Part shown: positions 49,444-59,369 of the stretch, one piece after another
Position numbering within the stretch: position 1 is the stretch's first letter
How the letters are laid out: every line of letters starts with the position of its first letter
DNA from: Ruegeria spongiae
GTDB lineage: Bacteria; Pseudomonadota; Alphaproteobacteria; Rhodobacterales; Rhodobacteraceae
Direction of reading: 5' to 3'
Assembly (NCBI RefSeq): GCF_023502395.1
Contig: NZ_JAMFMB010000009.1
Coordinates: forward strand, 83,284 to 147,283
Length of the DNA stretch: 64,000 nt
Translations under genes and position numbers: made by a program
The notes under the pieces: model-generated
What the model was told of the DNA's origin: nothing
The model's database searches: none
The model's input: the letters and a program-made list of their open reading frames with translations, nothing else

Positions 49444-49489
49444 GCTGGCCCCGAGCGCAAGTGCAAAATCGTCGGGGCCAGCATTTTTT
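49444..49489. terminator. Hairpin between tRNA-Ala and the TIGR02300 gene
   Basis: GCTGGCCCCGA pairs perfectly with TCGGGGCCAGC (11 bp, 17-base loop). A T6 run follows on the plus strand and CTTTC on the minus strand. It most likely ends the minus-strand TIGR02300 transcript. Confidence 0.75.
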
Positions 49490-49525
49490 GGCCGTCGCCA
49501 CGCAGCCGGGCGCGGCTGAAACGGG

Positions 49526-49852
49526 TCAGGAATCGTCGTCTTCGGAGGCGACGTCGGCGATCTCTTCGAGGGGTACGCTGTCCTCCTCTTCATCGTCGTC
49601 CAGCAGATCGTCGTCCAGTTCGATGTCGACAGCGTCGTCATCTTCCAGAACGGCGTTGTCGCCGTCGGCGTTCTGCTTGGCCTTGACCGAGGCCGCATCC
49701 TCGGCATCAGCGGCGATCATCCGGCTCTTGCCGGTGTCGAACTCCACGACCTCGCCGGTATAGGGGCTGACGATCGGGTTCTTGTTCAGGTCATAAAACC
49801 GCTTGCCGGTGGTCGGGCAAACGCGCTTTACGCCCCATTCTTCCTTGGGCAT
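49526..49852 (-). CDS. TIGR02300-family protein (FYDLN acid domain)
   Basis: 108 residues starting MPKEEWGVKRVCPTTGKRFYDLN, which matches the alphaproteobacterial TIGR02300 family. The basic N-terminal half has a single CPTTG motif and the C-terminal half is very rich in Asp and Glu (DDDLLDDDEEED). The function is unknown. The start at 49852 was chosen over an upstream in-frame ATG because of the family start. Confidence 0.9.
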   Translation of the reverse strand: MPKEEWGVKRVCPTTGKRFYDLNKNPIVSPYTGEVVEFDTGKSRMIAADAEDAASVKAKQNADGDNAVLEDDDAVDIELDDDLLDDDEEEDSVPLEEIADVASEDDDS

Positions 49853-49951
49853 AGAAAATCCCCTTGATATCACATGAGTCGTATGACGATTCCGGTCACC
49901 TGCCATATGCTGTAGGGACTGTCAAAGCCTTTGAGGGCAAGGGGCGCAAAC

Positions 49952-50647
49952 ATGGCCGATCATCACCTTCCCGGCGCGCCGCCGGTACCGCTGCTTCTGC
50001 GCCGCTCGGCGCGGGCGCGACGGATCAGCCTGCGGATATCGCAGCTTGACGGGCGGGTCACCCTGACCCTGCCCAAAGGCGTGCCAGAACGCGAGGCGCT
50101 GGAGTTCGCCCGCTCCAAGGAAGGCTGGATCCGCGATCACATCAGTGCGCGTCCCGATCAGGTGCTGGTGGTGCCGGGCGCGCAGATCCCGATCGAGGGC
50201 ATGGCGCGCACCCTTGTCGGGGCGCCAGCACGGCGGGTCATATTGCGTGCTGATGAGATCGCTGTGCCTGCCGGGGCCGAAGCGCGGCGGTTGCAGCGCT
50301 ATCTCAAGGAGTTGGCCCGCGATCGGCTGGTTGCGGCCTCGGACCATTATGCGCAGGCGCTGGGGCGGGATTATTCCCGGATCACGTTAAGGGATACGCG
50401 GTCGCGCTGGGGATCATGCTCGTCTCAGGGCGCGCTGATGTATTCCTGGCGGCTGATCCTCGCGCCGTCTGCGGTTCTGCGCTATGTCGCGGCGCATGAG
50501 GTGGCGCATCTGGCCGAGATGAACCATTCGGCGCGGTTCTGGGCACAGGTCGATCGTATCCACGGGCCCTATGAGGCACCCCGCCGCTGGTTGCGCGAAC
50601 AAGGTGGCGCGCTGCACCGATTCCGGTTCGAGGATGCCGATGGTTGA
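49952..50647 (+). CDS. YgjP/DUF45-like M48-type metallopeptidase
   Basis: 231 residues. The zinc motif H182-E-V-A-H186 is followed by LAEMNHSARFW, and the preceding DTRSRWGSCSSQGALMYSWRL block is the YgjP-family signature. The natural substrate is not established. The N-terminal part (residues 14-60) holds the RRSARARRISLRI motif. GAGGGCAAGGGGCGC precedes the ATG. Confidence 0.88.
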   Translation: MADHHLPGAPPVPLLLRRSARARRISLRISQLDGRVTLTLPKGVPEREALEFARSKEGWIRDHISARPDQVLVVPGAQIPIEGMARTLVGAPARRVILRADEIAVPAGAEARRLQRYLKELARDRLVAASDHYAQALGRDYSRITLRDTRSRWGSCSSQGALMYSWRLILAPSAVLRYVAAHEVAHLAEMNHSARFWAQVDRIHGPYEAPRRWLREQGGALHRFRFEDADG

Positions 50648-50677
50648 CCTCGGCAGCATTTGTGATCACATGGTCGC

Positions 50678-51325
50678 ATGCTGACCACGCGCGCGCCAGA
50701 TCAGGCCCCAGTTGCCCATGACCGCATCTACCGTAGCCTGCGGACCCGGATCATGCATGGCGAGATCGCGCCGGGTGCGGCGCTGACGCTGCGCGGGATC
50801 GGCAAGGAATACGATGTGTCGATGACGCCCGCGCGCGAGGCGGTACGGCGGCTGGTGGCCGAAGGTGCCCTGTTCCTGTCCAGCTCGGGCCGGGTATCGA
50901 CCCCGGAACTCAGCAATGACCGGATCGAGGAACTGGCCGCGCTGCGCGCGCTGCTTGAAGTCGAACTGGCCAGCCGCGCCCTGCCGCGCGCCCATATCGC
51001 GCTGATCGACCGACTGGTGGCCATCAACAGTGTGGTCGCGGAAATGGTCAGCAAACGCGATGCGGTGGGCTATATCCGCGCCAATCTGGAGTTTCACCGC
51101 ACACTCTATCTGCGCGCCCAGGCGCCGGCCATGCTGGCCATGGCCGAAACCGTTTGGTTGCAGCTGGGCCCGACCATGCGCGCGCTTTATGGCCGCCTGC
51201 GCCGGACCGACCCGCCGCATTATCACCGTCTGATCATCGCCGCCCTCAAGGCGGGCGATGAGCCGGGGCTGCGGCTGGCGGTGCGCTCGGACGTGACGCA
51301 AGGGTTGCGATTGCTGGTAAGCTGA
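50678..51325 (+). CDS. GntR-family regulator with FCD domain
   Basis: 215 residues. The N-terminal winged HTH (about 14-75) reads IYRSLRTRIMHGEIAPGAALT and VSMTPAREAVRRLVAEGAL; the C-terminal FCD ligand domain has the metal-binding pattern NLEFHRTLY and YHRLIIAALKAGD. FCD regulators usually respond to organic or sugar acids. No adjacent catabolic gene is evident, so its target may be elsewhere. Confidence 0.9.
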   Translation: MLTTRAPDQAPVAHDRIYRSLRTRIMHGEIAPGAALTLRGIGKEYDVSMTPAREAVRRLVAEGALFLSSSGRVSTPELSNDRIEELAALRALLEVELASRALPRAHIALIDRLVAINSVVAEMVSKRDAVGYIRANLEFHRTLYLRAQAPAMLAMAETVWLQLGPTMRALYGRLRRTDPPHYHRLIIAALKAGDEPGLRLAVRSDVTQGLRLLVS

Positions 51326-51595
51326 GGCAGCCAATATCCCGGAAGGGGCGCCGGGCCGGGATGAGCCAGATAGACCGGTCAGGCGCGCCATTTTGACACA
51401 TTGCGCGGGCGGGGTGAGCCTGCAATCTGGCTTGAACACTCATGCGCGCGAACATGATTGTCTTCGTCTCCTGCGTTGCGATTTCTTTCTGCGCTGCGAT
51501 ATTATTTTGAACGCGCGTCCGACACTCGAACCAAGCCCAGCGGAGCATTTCATGAAGACCCGGTCCGATATGTTGGCGCTGGCGGAAGTGACGCT

Positions 51596-52231
51596 ATGAC
51601 CACGGGCCTGAACTACCAGAATCTGGACGGGCTGATCGCCTGCCCGCATTGCGACCTTCTGCATGAGCTGGAGGCGCTGCAACCGGGGCAGCGCGCCACG
51701 TGCAGCCGTTGCCACAGCACCCTGATCACCACCAAATCGGAAACCATGGACCGGACCCTGGCCCTTGCTCTGGCCTCTGCCGTTCTGATGGCGGGTGCTT
51801 TGTGCTTTCCGTTTCTGGGCATGTCCAAGGCCGGGCTGGAGCGCAAAGCGTCGATCGTCGATGTGATCCTGGCCTTTTCCGAAGGCTGGTATGTGCTACT
51901 GGGCCTGTGCGTGCTGCTGTTCGTGGTGGTGCTGCCGATGGTACGCGCGGCGTTGCTGGTCTATACGATCTGGCCGCTGCGGCAGGGGCGCCCGGCGCTG
52001 CCCCATGCCAAGCTCGCCTTCGCCTGGGCCGAAGCGCTGGCCCCCTGGGCGATGACCGAGATTTTCATCATCGGAACCGCAGTGGCGCTGATCAAGATCG
52101 GCGGGTTGGCCACGATCAGCTTTGGCACCTCGTTCTGGCTGTTCTGCGTACTGGTTCTGGTGATCGGCTTCCAGAACGCCTCGGTCTGCCGATGGACGAT
52201 CTGGTCCACCATCCGCAAGGTGACGGCATGA
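51596..52231 (+). CDS. pqiA: Paraquat-inducible protein A, first half-size unit
   Basis: 211 residues. An N-terminal zinc ribbon (CPHC and CSRC, about residues 16-38) is followed by four transmembrane helices of the PqiA domain. E. coli PqiA carries two such units in one chain; here they are separate genes. PqiA works with PqiB and PqiC in lipid traffic across the envelope. The ATG at 51596 has GGAAG upstream and overlaps the stop of a 15-codon ORF starting at 51552. Confidence 0.85.
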   Translation: MTTGLNYQNLDGLIACPHCDLLHELEALQPGQRATCSRCHSTLITTKSETMDRTLALALASAVLMAGALCFPFLGMSKAGLERKASIVDVILAFSEGWYVLLGLCVLLFVVVLPMVRAALLVYTIWPLRQGRPALPHAKLAFAWAEALAPWAMTEIFIIGTAVALIKIGGLATISFGTSFWLFCVLVLVIGFQNASVCRWTIWSTIRKVTA

Positions 52232-52842
52232 TCAGCGCGCGCGAGGCAGGGCTGGTGGGATGCCACCGCTGCGGCACCGTGCATCAGCCGCAGGACCATG
52301 ACTGCCGGATGTGCGGCAAGACGCTGAAATCGCGCAAACCCAACAGCCTGCAGAAAACCTGGGCCTGGCTGATCACCGGGCTGGTCTTTTACATCCCCGC
52401 CAACGTGTTCCCGCTGCTGTCCAACCGCGTGCTGGGCAGCGAGGACGGGCATACGATCATCGAGGGGATCATCCTCTTCTTCAAGAAGGGTGATTTTCTG
52501 GTTGCCAGCGTCATCATGGCGGCCAGTCTGCTGATCCCGATCGGCAAATTCCTGATCGTCGGATTTCTGGTGCTCAGCATCCACTACCGATGGAACCTCA
52601 GCGCCCATGCGCGGTTGGTTCTTTATGAACTGGTCGAGTTCATCGGGCGCTGGTCGATGATCGACGTTTTTGTGGTGGCGCTGCTGGCGTCGCTGATCCG
52701 CCTTGGGGCGATCATTTCCATCCTGCCCGGTCCGGGCTCGGTCTGTTTTGCGCTGTCGGTGGTCTTCACCATGATTTCGGCGCAAAGCATCGATGCCAAG
52801 CTGATCTGGGACGATACTTCGAAGGAACCAAAGCATGAGTGA
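52228..52842 (+). CDS. pqiA: Paraquat-inducible protein A, second half-size unit
   Basis: 204 residues: zinc ribbon CHRC and CRMC, then four transmembrane helices with the PqiA pattern FYIPANVFPLLS, GKFLIVGFLVLS and GRWSMIDVFVVALL. Its ATG overlaps the stop of the first unit (ATGA) and its own end overlaps pqiB by eight bases, so all are translationally linked. Confidence 0.9.
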   Translation: MISAREAGLVGCHRCGTVHQPQDHDCRMCGKTLKSRKPNSLQKTWAWLITGLVFYIPANVFPLLSNRVLGSEDGHTIIEGIILFFKKGDFLVASVIMAASLLIPIGKFLIVGFLVLSIHYRWNLSAHARLVLYELVEFIGRWSMIDVFVVALLASLIRLGAIISILPGPGSVCFALSVVFTMISAQSIDAKLIWDDTSKEPKHE

Positions 52843-54925
52843 CGCAAACCCCTCCAAGCTGGAGGTCAAGAGCCCGCGCAAGGGTCTGATTGGCGGATTT
52901 TCGGCGGTCTGGCTTGTGCCTGCGGTGGCGCTGCTGGGGTCGCTGGGTCTGGCGCTGCAGAGCTATCTGGAAAGCGATGTGCCGATCACCATCGAGTTTC
53001 CCGAGGCAACCGGCATGGAAGCGGGCAAGACCCAGCTGAAATTCCGCGATGTCGTGGTTGGATCGGTCGGCGCGATCGAATTCTCCGAGGACCTGTCGCA
53101 TGTCGATGTCACCGTCAATGTCCGCCGCGACATGGCGCGCTATCTGGATGACGACGCACGGTTCTGGCTGGTCCATGCCGAGATCACGTCCGAGGGCGTT
53201 TCGGGCCTGGATACGCTGCTGTCGGGCGCCTATATCAACGCTGAATGGGATCCTGAACCCGGCAAGCGCAAGGACCATTTCATCGCCGAAAAGAAGGCCC
53301 CGATCATAGCTCCCAATGCCAAGGGCATCGAAATCAAACTGACCTCGACCGAGACAGGCTCAGTCTCGGTCGGCGCACCGCTGCTCTACAAGGGGTTCAA
53401 GGTCGGCAAGGTCGAAGACCTGTCGTTAAGCGAGGATGGCAGCACGATCACCATCACCACCTTTGTCGAAGAACCCTATGACAAGCTGATCAACACCGGT
53501 TCGCGGTTCTGGAACGCCTCGGGGATCGAGGTCGATCTGACCGATGAGGGGTTGAAGGTGGGCGTGGAAAGCCTGTCGGCGCTGCTGCAGGGCGGCATCG
53601 CCTTCGACACCACGATCTCGGGCGGTGAACCGGTGACGGAAACCACCCGCTTCGACCTCTATCCCAATCTGAGTGCAGCCAAGGACAGCCGGTTCAACGA
53701 TGATCTGCGCGCAACTGTCACCGTTGCCTCGGCCTTTGAGGGGTCGGTCAAGGGGCTGCGCGAAGGGGCCAATGTGGACTATCGGGGCCTGAAGGTCGGC
53801 GAGGTCAAGGAATTGTCCGTCTACGCCCCCGACGACGCCCAAACGCCAGATGACGTGCTGCTGCTGGTGTCCTACACGATCCAGCCGAACCGGCTTGGCA
53901 TCACGGATGTGAACAATCCCGAAGAGGTGCTCGAATACCTCGCGCAGGTAATCCCGAACACGGGTCTTCGTGCCCGGCTGATGCCGAATTCGCTGCTGTC
54001 CGGTGGCCTGCATGTGGAACTGTTCGAGGACCCCGCGCTGCCCGAAGCGCAGCTTGAGCGGACCGGTCATCCGCTGCCGTTGGTGCCCACTGTCGCGACA
54101 CCGCCCGATACGCTCAATATTGCGGCCGAGGGCGTGCTGAACCGGGTGGCGCAATTGCCGATCGAGGAACTGATGGACCGCACCATCAAGCTGATCTCGG
54201 ATGTCGATGCCATCGTGGCCGACAACCAGACCAAGCAGATTCCGGCAAATATCAACTCGCTGCTCGGCAATGTCGACACGATCGCCGGGTCCGAAGCGAC
54301 GCAGCAACTGCCCGAAAAGCTGAACGAGGCGATCAGTTCGGTGAATGCGATGCTGACCGAGTTCGAACAGAAGAAAGGCGTCGATGCGCTGGTTGTGTCG
54401 TTGGAAAATCTGAAAACGATCACTGCCAATGTCTCGACCGCCAGCGCGGATGTGCCCAAGCTGATCGCCGATATCGATGCGGTGGTTGCGAAAGTGAACG
54501 CGCTGCCGATCGAGGATACGGTGGCCTCCACCAACTCGCTCTTGGCCTCGGCTGACCGGTTCATCAGCAACGACTCGATGCAGGATGTCCCGCCCGCCCT
54601 GACCGGCGCACTGAACGAGGTCCGGGAAACACTGCAGGAACTGCGCGCCGGTGGCGCCGCCGAAAACCTCAACCGGGCCCTGGCCTCGGCCGGGAATGCC
54701 GCCGACGAGATTGCCAAGGCCGCCGCGTCGTTGCCCGAACTGGCCAAGCGCCTGAACGATCTGGCCGACACCGCCGAGGCGACCATCGCGGCCTATGGCC
54801 CTAATTCGCCCGTCAATCGCGAGGTCCGCGCCGCGGTGGCCGATATCCGGCAGGCGGTCCACTCCATCAACGCGCTGGCACAGACGATCCGGCGCAAACC
54901 GAACTCATTGCTAGTTGGAAGATAA
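52835..54925 (+). CDS. pqiB: MCE-domain envelope lipid transport protein PqiB
   Basis: 696 residues. One N-terminal transmembrane helix (about 22-42) is followed by three MCE domains (starting near residues 47, 160 and 290, each with a G-x3-G-x-V pattern such as LKFRDVVVGSVGAIE and LLYKGFKVGKVEDL). A long helical C-terminal region (about 430-680) can form the periplasm-spanning tube, as known for PqiB. Confidence 0.93.
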   Translation: MSDANPSKLEVKSPRKGLIGGFSAVWLVPAVALLGSLGLALQSYLESDVPITIEFPEATGMEAGKTQLKFRDVVVGSVGAIEFSEDLSHVDVTVNVRRDMARYLDDDARFWLVHAEITSEGVSGLDTLLSGAYINAEWDPEPGKRKDHFIAEKKAPIIAPNAKGIEIKLTSTETGSVSVGAPLLYKGFKVGKVEDLSLSEDGSTITITTFVEEPYDKLINTGSRFWNASGIEVDLTDEGLKVGVESLSALLQGGIAFDTTISGGEPVTETTRFDLYPNLSAAKDSRFNDDLRATVTVASAFEGSVKGLREGANVDYRGLKVGEVKELSVYAPDDAQTPDDVLLLVSYTIQPNRLGITDVNNPEEVLEYLAQVIPNTGLRARLMPNSLLSGGLHVELFEDPALPEAQLERTGHPLPLVPTVATPPDTLNIAAEGVLNRVAQLPIEELMDRTIKLISDVDAIVADNQTKQIPANINSLLGNVDTIAGSEATQQLPEKLNEAISSVNAMLTEFEQKKGVDALVVSLENLKTITANVSTASADVPKLIADIDAVVAKVNALPIEDTVASTNSLLASADRFISNDSMQDVPPALTGALNEVRETLQELRAGGAAENLNRALASAGNAADEIAKAAASLPELAKRLNDLADTAEATIAAYGPNSPVNREVRAAVADIRQAVHSINALAQTIRRKPNSLLVGR

Positions 54926-54928
54926 GTC

Positions 54929-55516
54929 ATGCGTATTCGCTTTAGCACAATCACCTTGTTGGCCATGACCATCGCTTTGGGCGCATGCGGCAATAATTCC
55001 CAACTCTACCTGCTGCCGGACTTTCCGGTTGAAAAACAGGTCAGGACAGCCGCGCGCACGGTCGAGGTCGGCACCCTGAACCTGCCCAGCTACGCGCAGG
55101 ACAGCGAGATCAACCTGCAGAACGCCGACGGCGTCCTGCGCCCGGTGCGCAACGGCTTCTGGGCCGACGACCCCGAACGCGCCCTGACCGAGTTGCTCGC
55201 TTCGGGTCTGGACCGGGCGATCTCGGCGGATGTCGCGGCCGAACCGCTTCCGGCCACGGGCTTCGCGGATGTGCGGGTCGATGTGAAGATCCGGCGCTTT
55301 GTTGGTATTCCCGGTCAGTCGATGCAACTTTCGGGTCAGTATTTCCTAACCTCGCCCAATGGCGGGTCGCTGCAACGGATCAAACGGTTCAACTTCTCGG
55401 TGCCGATCGCCTCGGATTCGGTGAATGACTACGCGCTGGCGCAGTCGCAGGCGATCAAGCTGCTTGCCGGCGACATTGCAACGTCGATGGGCAAGGTGTC
55501 ATCCGGACAGATCTGA
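54929..55516 (+). CDS. pqiC: PqiC-like outer membrane lipoprotein (DUF330/ABC-type auxiliary)
   Basis: 195 residues with a lipoprotein signal (lipobox LGAC, Cys20). The PqiC/YmbA pattern YLLPDFPVEKQ, then VGTLNLPSYAQDSEI and the conserved RNGFWADDPERALTELL segment are present. It probably docks PqiB at the outer membrane. It starts three bases after pqiB and its end overlaps the convergent GNAT gene by 18 bases. Confidence 0.87.
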   Translation: MRIRFSTITLLAMTIALGACGNNSQLYLLPDFPVEKQVRTAARTVEVGTLNLPSYAQDSEINLQNADGVLRPVRNGFWADDPERALTELLASGLDRAISADVAAEPLPATGFADVRVDVKIRRFVGIPGQSMQLSGQYFLTSPNGGSLQRIKRFNFSVPIASDSVNDYALAQSQAIKLLAGDIATSMGKVSSGQI

Positions 55517-55978
55517 GCGTGCCCCCAGTGACCGGGTCATGAACACACTGAGCGGGTCTTCCCTGTATTCCCCAAAGGGCGGGCACTCGTTGAACCCGTG
55601 CGCGATATATAGCGCGCGGGCGGGCGCAAAAAGCGGGTCCGATCCGGTCTCAAGGCTGACCCGTTGCAAGGCGCGGTCCTGCGCCTCGGATATCAGCGCC
55701 TGCAGGATGGCGCGCGCAACACCGCGCCCGCGCGCCTCGGCGGCTGTGTGCATGGATTTCAGCTCGCCGTGACCCGGCGCTATCTCGGTCAGGGCGCCAA
55801 TGCCCAACACGGCATCACCATGGCGCGCGCTGATCAGAACCGCGCCCGCTTCCAGCAGCGCGTCGGGCTGCATGACATGGCAGCTTTCCTCGGGCGAGGC
55901 GTCGCGCATCAGCGCGAAATGGCGCAGCAGCAGGGCGCGTATGTCGGTATTCCGGACGTCGTCGCGCCCGACCAGCAT
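55499..55978 (-). CDS. GNAT-family N-acetyltransferase
   Basis: 159 residues from the ATG at 55976-55978; an upstream ATG would overlap the preceding gene. The acetyl-CoA pyrophosphate loop reads ELKSMHTAAEARGRGVARAIL (the Q/R-x2-G-x-G/A motif), and the C-terminal SLETGSDPLFAPARALYIAHGF pattern is typical of PanM/YjaB-like small GNATs. The acceptor is unknown. Confidence 0.85.
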   Translation of the reverse strand: MLVGRDDVRNTDIRALLLRHFALMRDASPEESCHVMQPDALLEAGAVLISARHGDAVLGIGALTEIAPGHGELKSMHTAAEARGRGVARAILQALISEAQDRALQRVSLETGSDPLFAPARALYIAHGFNECPPFGEYREDPLSVFMTRSLGARSDLSG

Positions 55979-55991
55979 CCCGGCCGTCAAT

Positions 55992-56303
55992 TCAGTGGGT
56001 CCAGGGGCTGCGCCGGTTGGTCGCGAAATTCTCGCCATACCCCATCGGGCGGATATTCTGCTTGCGCTTGTGCGGTTCGCTCACCTGCGCATCAATCCCG
56101 TGCGCCTTGGCATAATCCAGCGCCTCTTCCTTGCTGTCGAACTGCAGATGCACTTGCGCCTGAGTGTCGGCGGATGAGGTCCACCCCATCAGCGGATCGA
56201 TCTCGCGCTCTGACGCAGGGGCGTATTCCAGCACCCATTTCCGGGTCTTCGCCATCCCCGATGTCATTGCGTTTCTGGCAGGTTGGTAGATGCGTGCGCG
56301 CAT
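55992..56303 (-). CDS. NDUFS4-like NADH dehydrogenase (complex I) accessory subunit
   Basis: 103 residues matching the ETC complex I subunit family: [20 protein letters not shown], then [19 protein letters not shown], a central [14 protein letters not shown] and the C-terminal [15 protein letters not shown]. This is the alphaproteobacterial homologue of the mitochondrial 18-kDa subunit, on the matrix-facing arm. Its start at 56303 gives the family N-terminus. Confidence 0.92.
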   Translation of the reverse strand: MRARIYQPARNAMTSGMAKTRKWVLEYAPASEREIDPLMGWTSSADTQAQVHLQFDSKEEALDYAKAHGIDAQVSEPHKRKQNIRPMGYGENFATNRRSPWTH

Positions 56304-56456
56304 TGCCGTCTCCGTCTGGTCATGCGAACCCATCTTATGCCGCAGTGCAGGGGGCGGGGCAAGTCGGCAAAACCTGTGGCGAAATGCCATAGGACTCGAT
56401 GCAGATGGCGATGACCGCGCTAATTGCGATGGGGTCGACGCGAAAGGAGCTGTGAA

Positions 56457-57035
56457 ATGGCGCGTGTAATCGCGGCGATACTTTCGCTGAACGTGTTCGG
56501 CGCAGCGGTCAACGTGGCGGTTCGCCTGCAGGCCGCGTCCCCGCCCGGAGGCTGCCTGATCAGCCGCGTGGCACAGCAAATCGCAGACGGATTGCTGGGT
56601 GTGGCGCTCAAACCTGAAGGTACCATGACCCTCAAGGGATTGCCCGTTCCGATCGATGTGTTGTCCCTTGACTTGCAGGGCGGCAATGATCAGGCCGAGC
56701 GCACCCGTCAGGCCGCGCGCCAGAATATCCGTTTTACCAGTTCACGGGATGGCACAGGCATCGCCTGGACCGAGACAGGTCAGGGCAGAACGTTGGTCAA
56801 GGCACCAAACTGGGTGCAGCATCTGGAATATGAGTGGACCGACAATCCGATGGACGGATGGCTGCACTACAAGGATCAGTATCAGCGGCTGGCCGCCGGA
56901 ATTCCCGGAACACGGTTTGTCGGCCTGGATACCGCCAACAATACGATGCCCGACTATGACCCCGAATGGCCCAAGGCCCTGCGCGAGATCAGCATTTTTC
57001 TGGATGGCGTCGCGGATCCGGGCCAAGCATCCTGA
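56457..57035 (+). pseudogene. Remnant of an adenylate cyclase/alpha-beta hydrolase fusion gene
   Basis: The frame encodes 192 residues made of pieces. Residues about 12-72 match the end of a class III cyclase domain ([20 protein letters not shown]). Residues about 88-130 match the start of the alpha/beta hydrolase usually fused to it (SRDGTGIAWTETGQGRTLVK, then APNWVQHLEYEW). Residues about 140-182 match only its end (DPEWPKALREISIFL). The first part of the cyclase and the hydrolase core with its nucleophile are missing, so it should be inactive. GAAAGGAGC precedes the ATG, so it may still be translated. Confidence 0.65.
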
Positions 57036-57103
57036 CGCCACAATCTACACCCCCTTGAACAAGAACAAAAACGGATCAAATCTGGCAGCGAAGGGAATCG
57101 TTC

Positions 57104-59290
57104 ATGCCATATGCCAGTACCGACCGTAGTCAGCTTGTCACCGAAGACGTCCGCGCCCGTCCCAAGCTGGAAGGCGGGCGGCGCTTTGTCATGCAGACCG
57201 AGTTTTCCCCCGCCGGCGACCAGCCCACGGCGATCGCGGAACTGACCCAAGGGGTGGGCGAAGGCGAGCGGAACCAGGTGCTGCTGGGCGCCACCGGCAC
57301 CGGCAAGACCTTTACCATGGCCAAGGTGATCGAGGACACCCAGCGCCCGGCCATCATCCTCGCGCCCAACAAGACGCTGGCGGCGCAATTATACGGCGAA
57401 TTCAAGGGCTTCTTCCCCGACAACTCGGTCGAATATTTCGTCAGCTTTTACGACTATTACCAGCCCGAAGCCTATGTTCCGCGCTCCGACACTTACATAG
57501 AAAAGGAATCCCAGATCAACGAGCAGATCGACCGCATGCGCCACTCGGCCACGCGGGCACTGCTGGAACGCGATGACGTGATCATCGTGGCGTCCGTCAG
57601 TTGCATCTACGGCATCGGCTCGGTCGAAACCTATGGCGCGATGACGCAGGACCTGAAGGTCGGTAAAGAGTATAATCAGCGCCAGGTGATGGCCGATCTG
57701 GTGGCCCAGCAATATCGCCGCAACGATCAGGCCTTTCAGCGTGGCTCGTTCCGGGTACGGGGTGACAGCCTGGAAATCTGGCCTGCCCACCTGGAGGACC
57801 GCGCCTGGAAACTCAGCTTTTTTGGTGAAGAACTGGAAACCCTGACCGAGTTCGACCCGCTCACCGGTGAGAAAACCGACACGATGGAGCAGGTCCGCAT
57901 CTACGCCAATTCCCACTACGTGACACCGAAACCAACCATGCAGCAGGCGATCATCGAGATCAAAAAGGAACTCCGCATCCGGCTCGATCAACTGGTGGGC
58001 GAGGGCAAACTTCTCGAAGCGCAGCGGCTGGAACAACGCACCAATTTCGATCTGGAAATGCTCGAGGCCACCGGCGTCTGCAACGGGATCGAGAACTATT
58101 CGCGCTACCTCACCGGCCGCGCCCCCGGCGAGCCGCCCCCCACGCTGTTCGAGTTCATCCCAGACCACGCTATCGTCTTTGCCGATGAAAGCCATGTCAG
58201 CGTGCCGCAGATCGGCGGCATGTACCGAGGCGATTATCGCCGCAAATTCACGCTGGCCGAACATGGTTTCCGCTTGCCCTCCTGCATGGATAACCGCCCG
58301 CTGAAGTTCGAGGAATGGGATGCCATGCGCCCGCAATCGGTCTTTGTCTCGGCCACGCCCGCAGGATGGGAGATCGAGCAATCCGGCGGTGTCTTTACCG
58401 AACAGGTGATCCGCCCCACCGGCCTTTTGGACCCCGAGGTTGAAATCCGCCCCGTCGGAATGCAGGTGGACGACCTGCTGGACGAGGTCCGCAAAGTGGC
58501 CGGTGATGGTTATCGCACGCTGGTTACCACGCTGACCAAACGCATGGCCGAGGATCTGACCGAATACATGCACGAACAGGGCATCAAGGTCCGCTACATG
58601 CATTCCGACATCGACACGCTGGAACGCATCGAGATTCTGCGCGACCTGCGTCTGGGGGCCTTCGACGTGCTGATCGGCATCAACCTGCTGCGCGAGGGGC
58701 TCGACATCCCCGAATGCGGGCTGGTCGCCATTCTGGACGCCGACAAAGAAGGCTTCCTGCGGTCCGAGACCTCACTGGTTCAAACCATCGGCCGCGCCGC
58801 GCGCAACGTCGACGGGCGGGTGATCATGTATGCCGACAAGATCACCGGCTCCATGGAACGCGCTCTGAACGAGACCAACCGCCGCCGGGCCAAGCAGATC
58901 GCCTATAACGAGGAACACGGCATCACCCCCGCGACGGTGCAGAAGAATGTCGAGGATATACTGGCCGGTCTTTACAAGGGTGACGTCGACATGAACCGCG
59001 TCACCGCGACCATCGACAAACCGCTGCACGGTGCCAATCTCGAGGCGCATCTGGACGGGTTGCGCGACAAGATGCGCAAAGCCGCCGAGAACCTGGAATT
59101 CGAAGAGGCCGCCAATATCCGGGATGAGATCAAACGTCTGGAAGCGGTCGATCTGGCCATCGCCGACGACCCGATGGCGCGCCAATGGGCAGTCGAGAAA
59201 GCCTCGGAGGATGCGGTGAAATCACGTGGCCGCTCAACGGCAGGCAAGCCGGGGCAGCGCGGTGGGAATGTGAAGCGGAGGAAGCGGTAG
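57104..59290 (+). CDS. uvrB: Excinuclease ABC subunit B
   Basis: 728 residues. Walker A is GATGTGKTF, and the beta-hairpin region has [23 protein letters not shown]. The helicase motifs [24 protein letters not shown] and QTIGRAARN follow, and a C-terminal UvrC-binding UVR motif lies at about 640-675. It loads onto damaged DNA with UvrA for nucleotide excision repair. The C-terminal 40 residues are basic ([14 protein letters not shown]). Confidence 0.97.
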   Translation: MPYASTDRSQLVTEDVRARPKLEGGRRFVMQTEFSPAGDQPTAIAELTQGVGEGERNQVLLGATGTGKTFTMAKVIEDTQRPAIILAPNKTLAAQLYGEFKGFFPDNSVEYFVSFYDYYQPEAYVPRSDTYIEKESQINEQIDRMRHSATRALLERDDVIIVASVSCIYGIGSVETYGAMTQDLKVGKEYNQRQVMADLVAQQYRRNDQAFQRGSFRVRGDSLEIWPAHLEDRAWKLSFFGEELETLTEFDPLTGEKTDTMEQVRIYANSHYVTPKPTMQQAIIEIKKELRIRLDQLVGEGKLLEAQRLEQRTNFDLEMLEATGVCNGIENYSRYLTGRAPGEPPPTLFEFIPDHAIVFADESHVSVPQIGGMYRGDYRRKFTLAEHGFRLPSCMDNRPLKFEEWDAMRPQSVFVSATPAGWEIEQSGGVFTEQVIRPTGLLDPEVEIRPVGMQVDDLLDEVRKVAGDGYRTLVTTLTKRMAEDLTEYMHEQGIKVRYMHSDIDTLERIEILRDLRLGAFDVLIGINLLREGLDIPECGLVAILDADKEGFLRSETSLVQTIGRAARNVDGRVIMYADKITGSMERALNETNRRRAKQIAYNEEHGITPATVQKNVEDILAGLYKGDVDMNRVTATIDKPLHGANLEAHLDGLRDKMRKAAENLEFEEAANIRDEIKRLEAVDLAIADDPMARQWAVEKASEDAVKSRGRSTAGKPGQRGGNVKRRKR

Positions 59291-59369
59291 AAAAAAACCT
59301 GAAACTGAACGTTGCAAATCAGTGCAATGAGCGAAACTATATCCAAAATTCTTGCCGGAGCACATTGTT

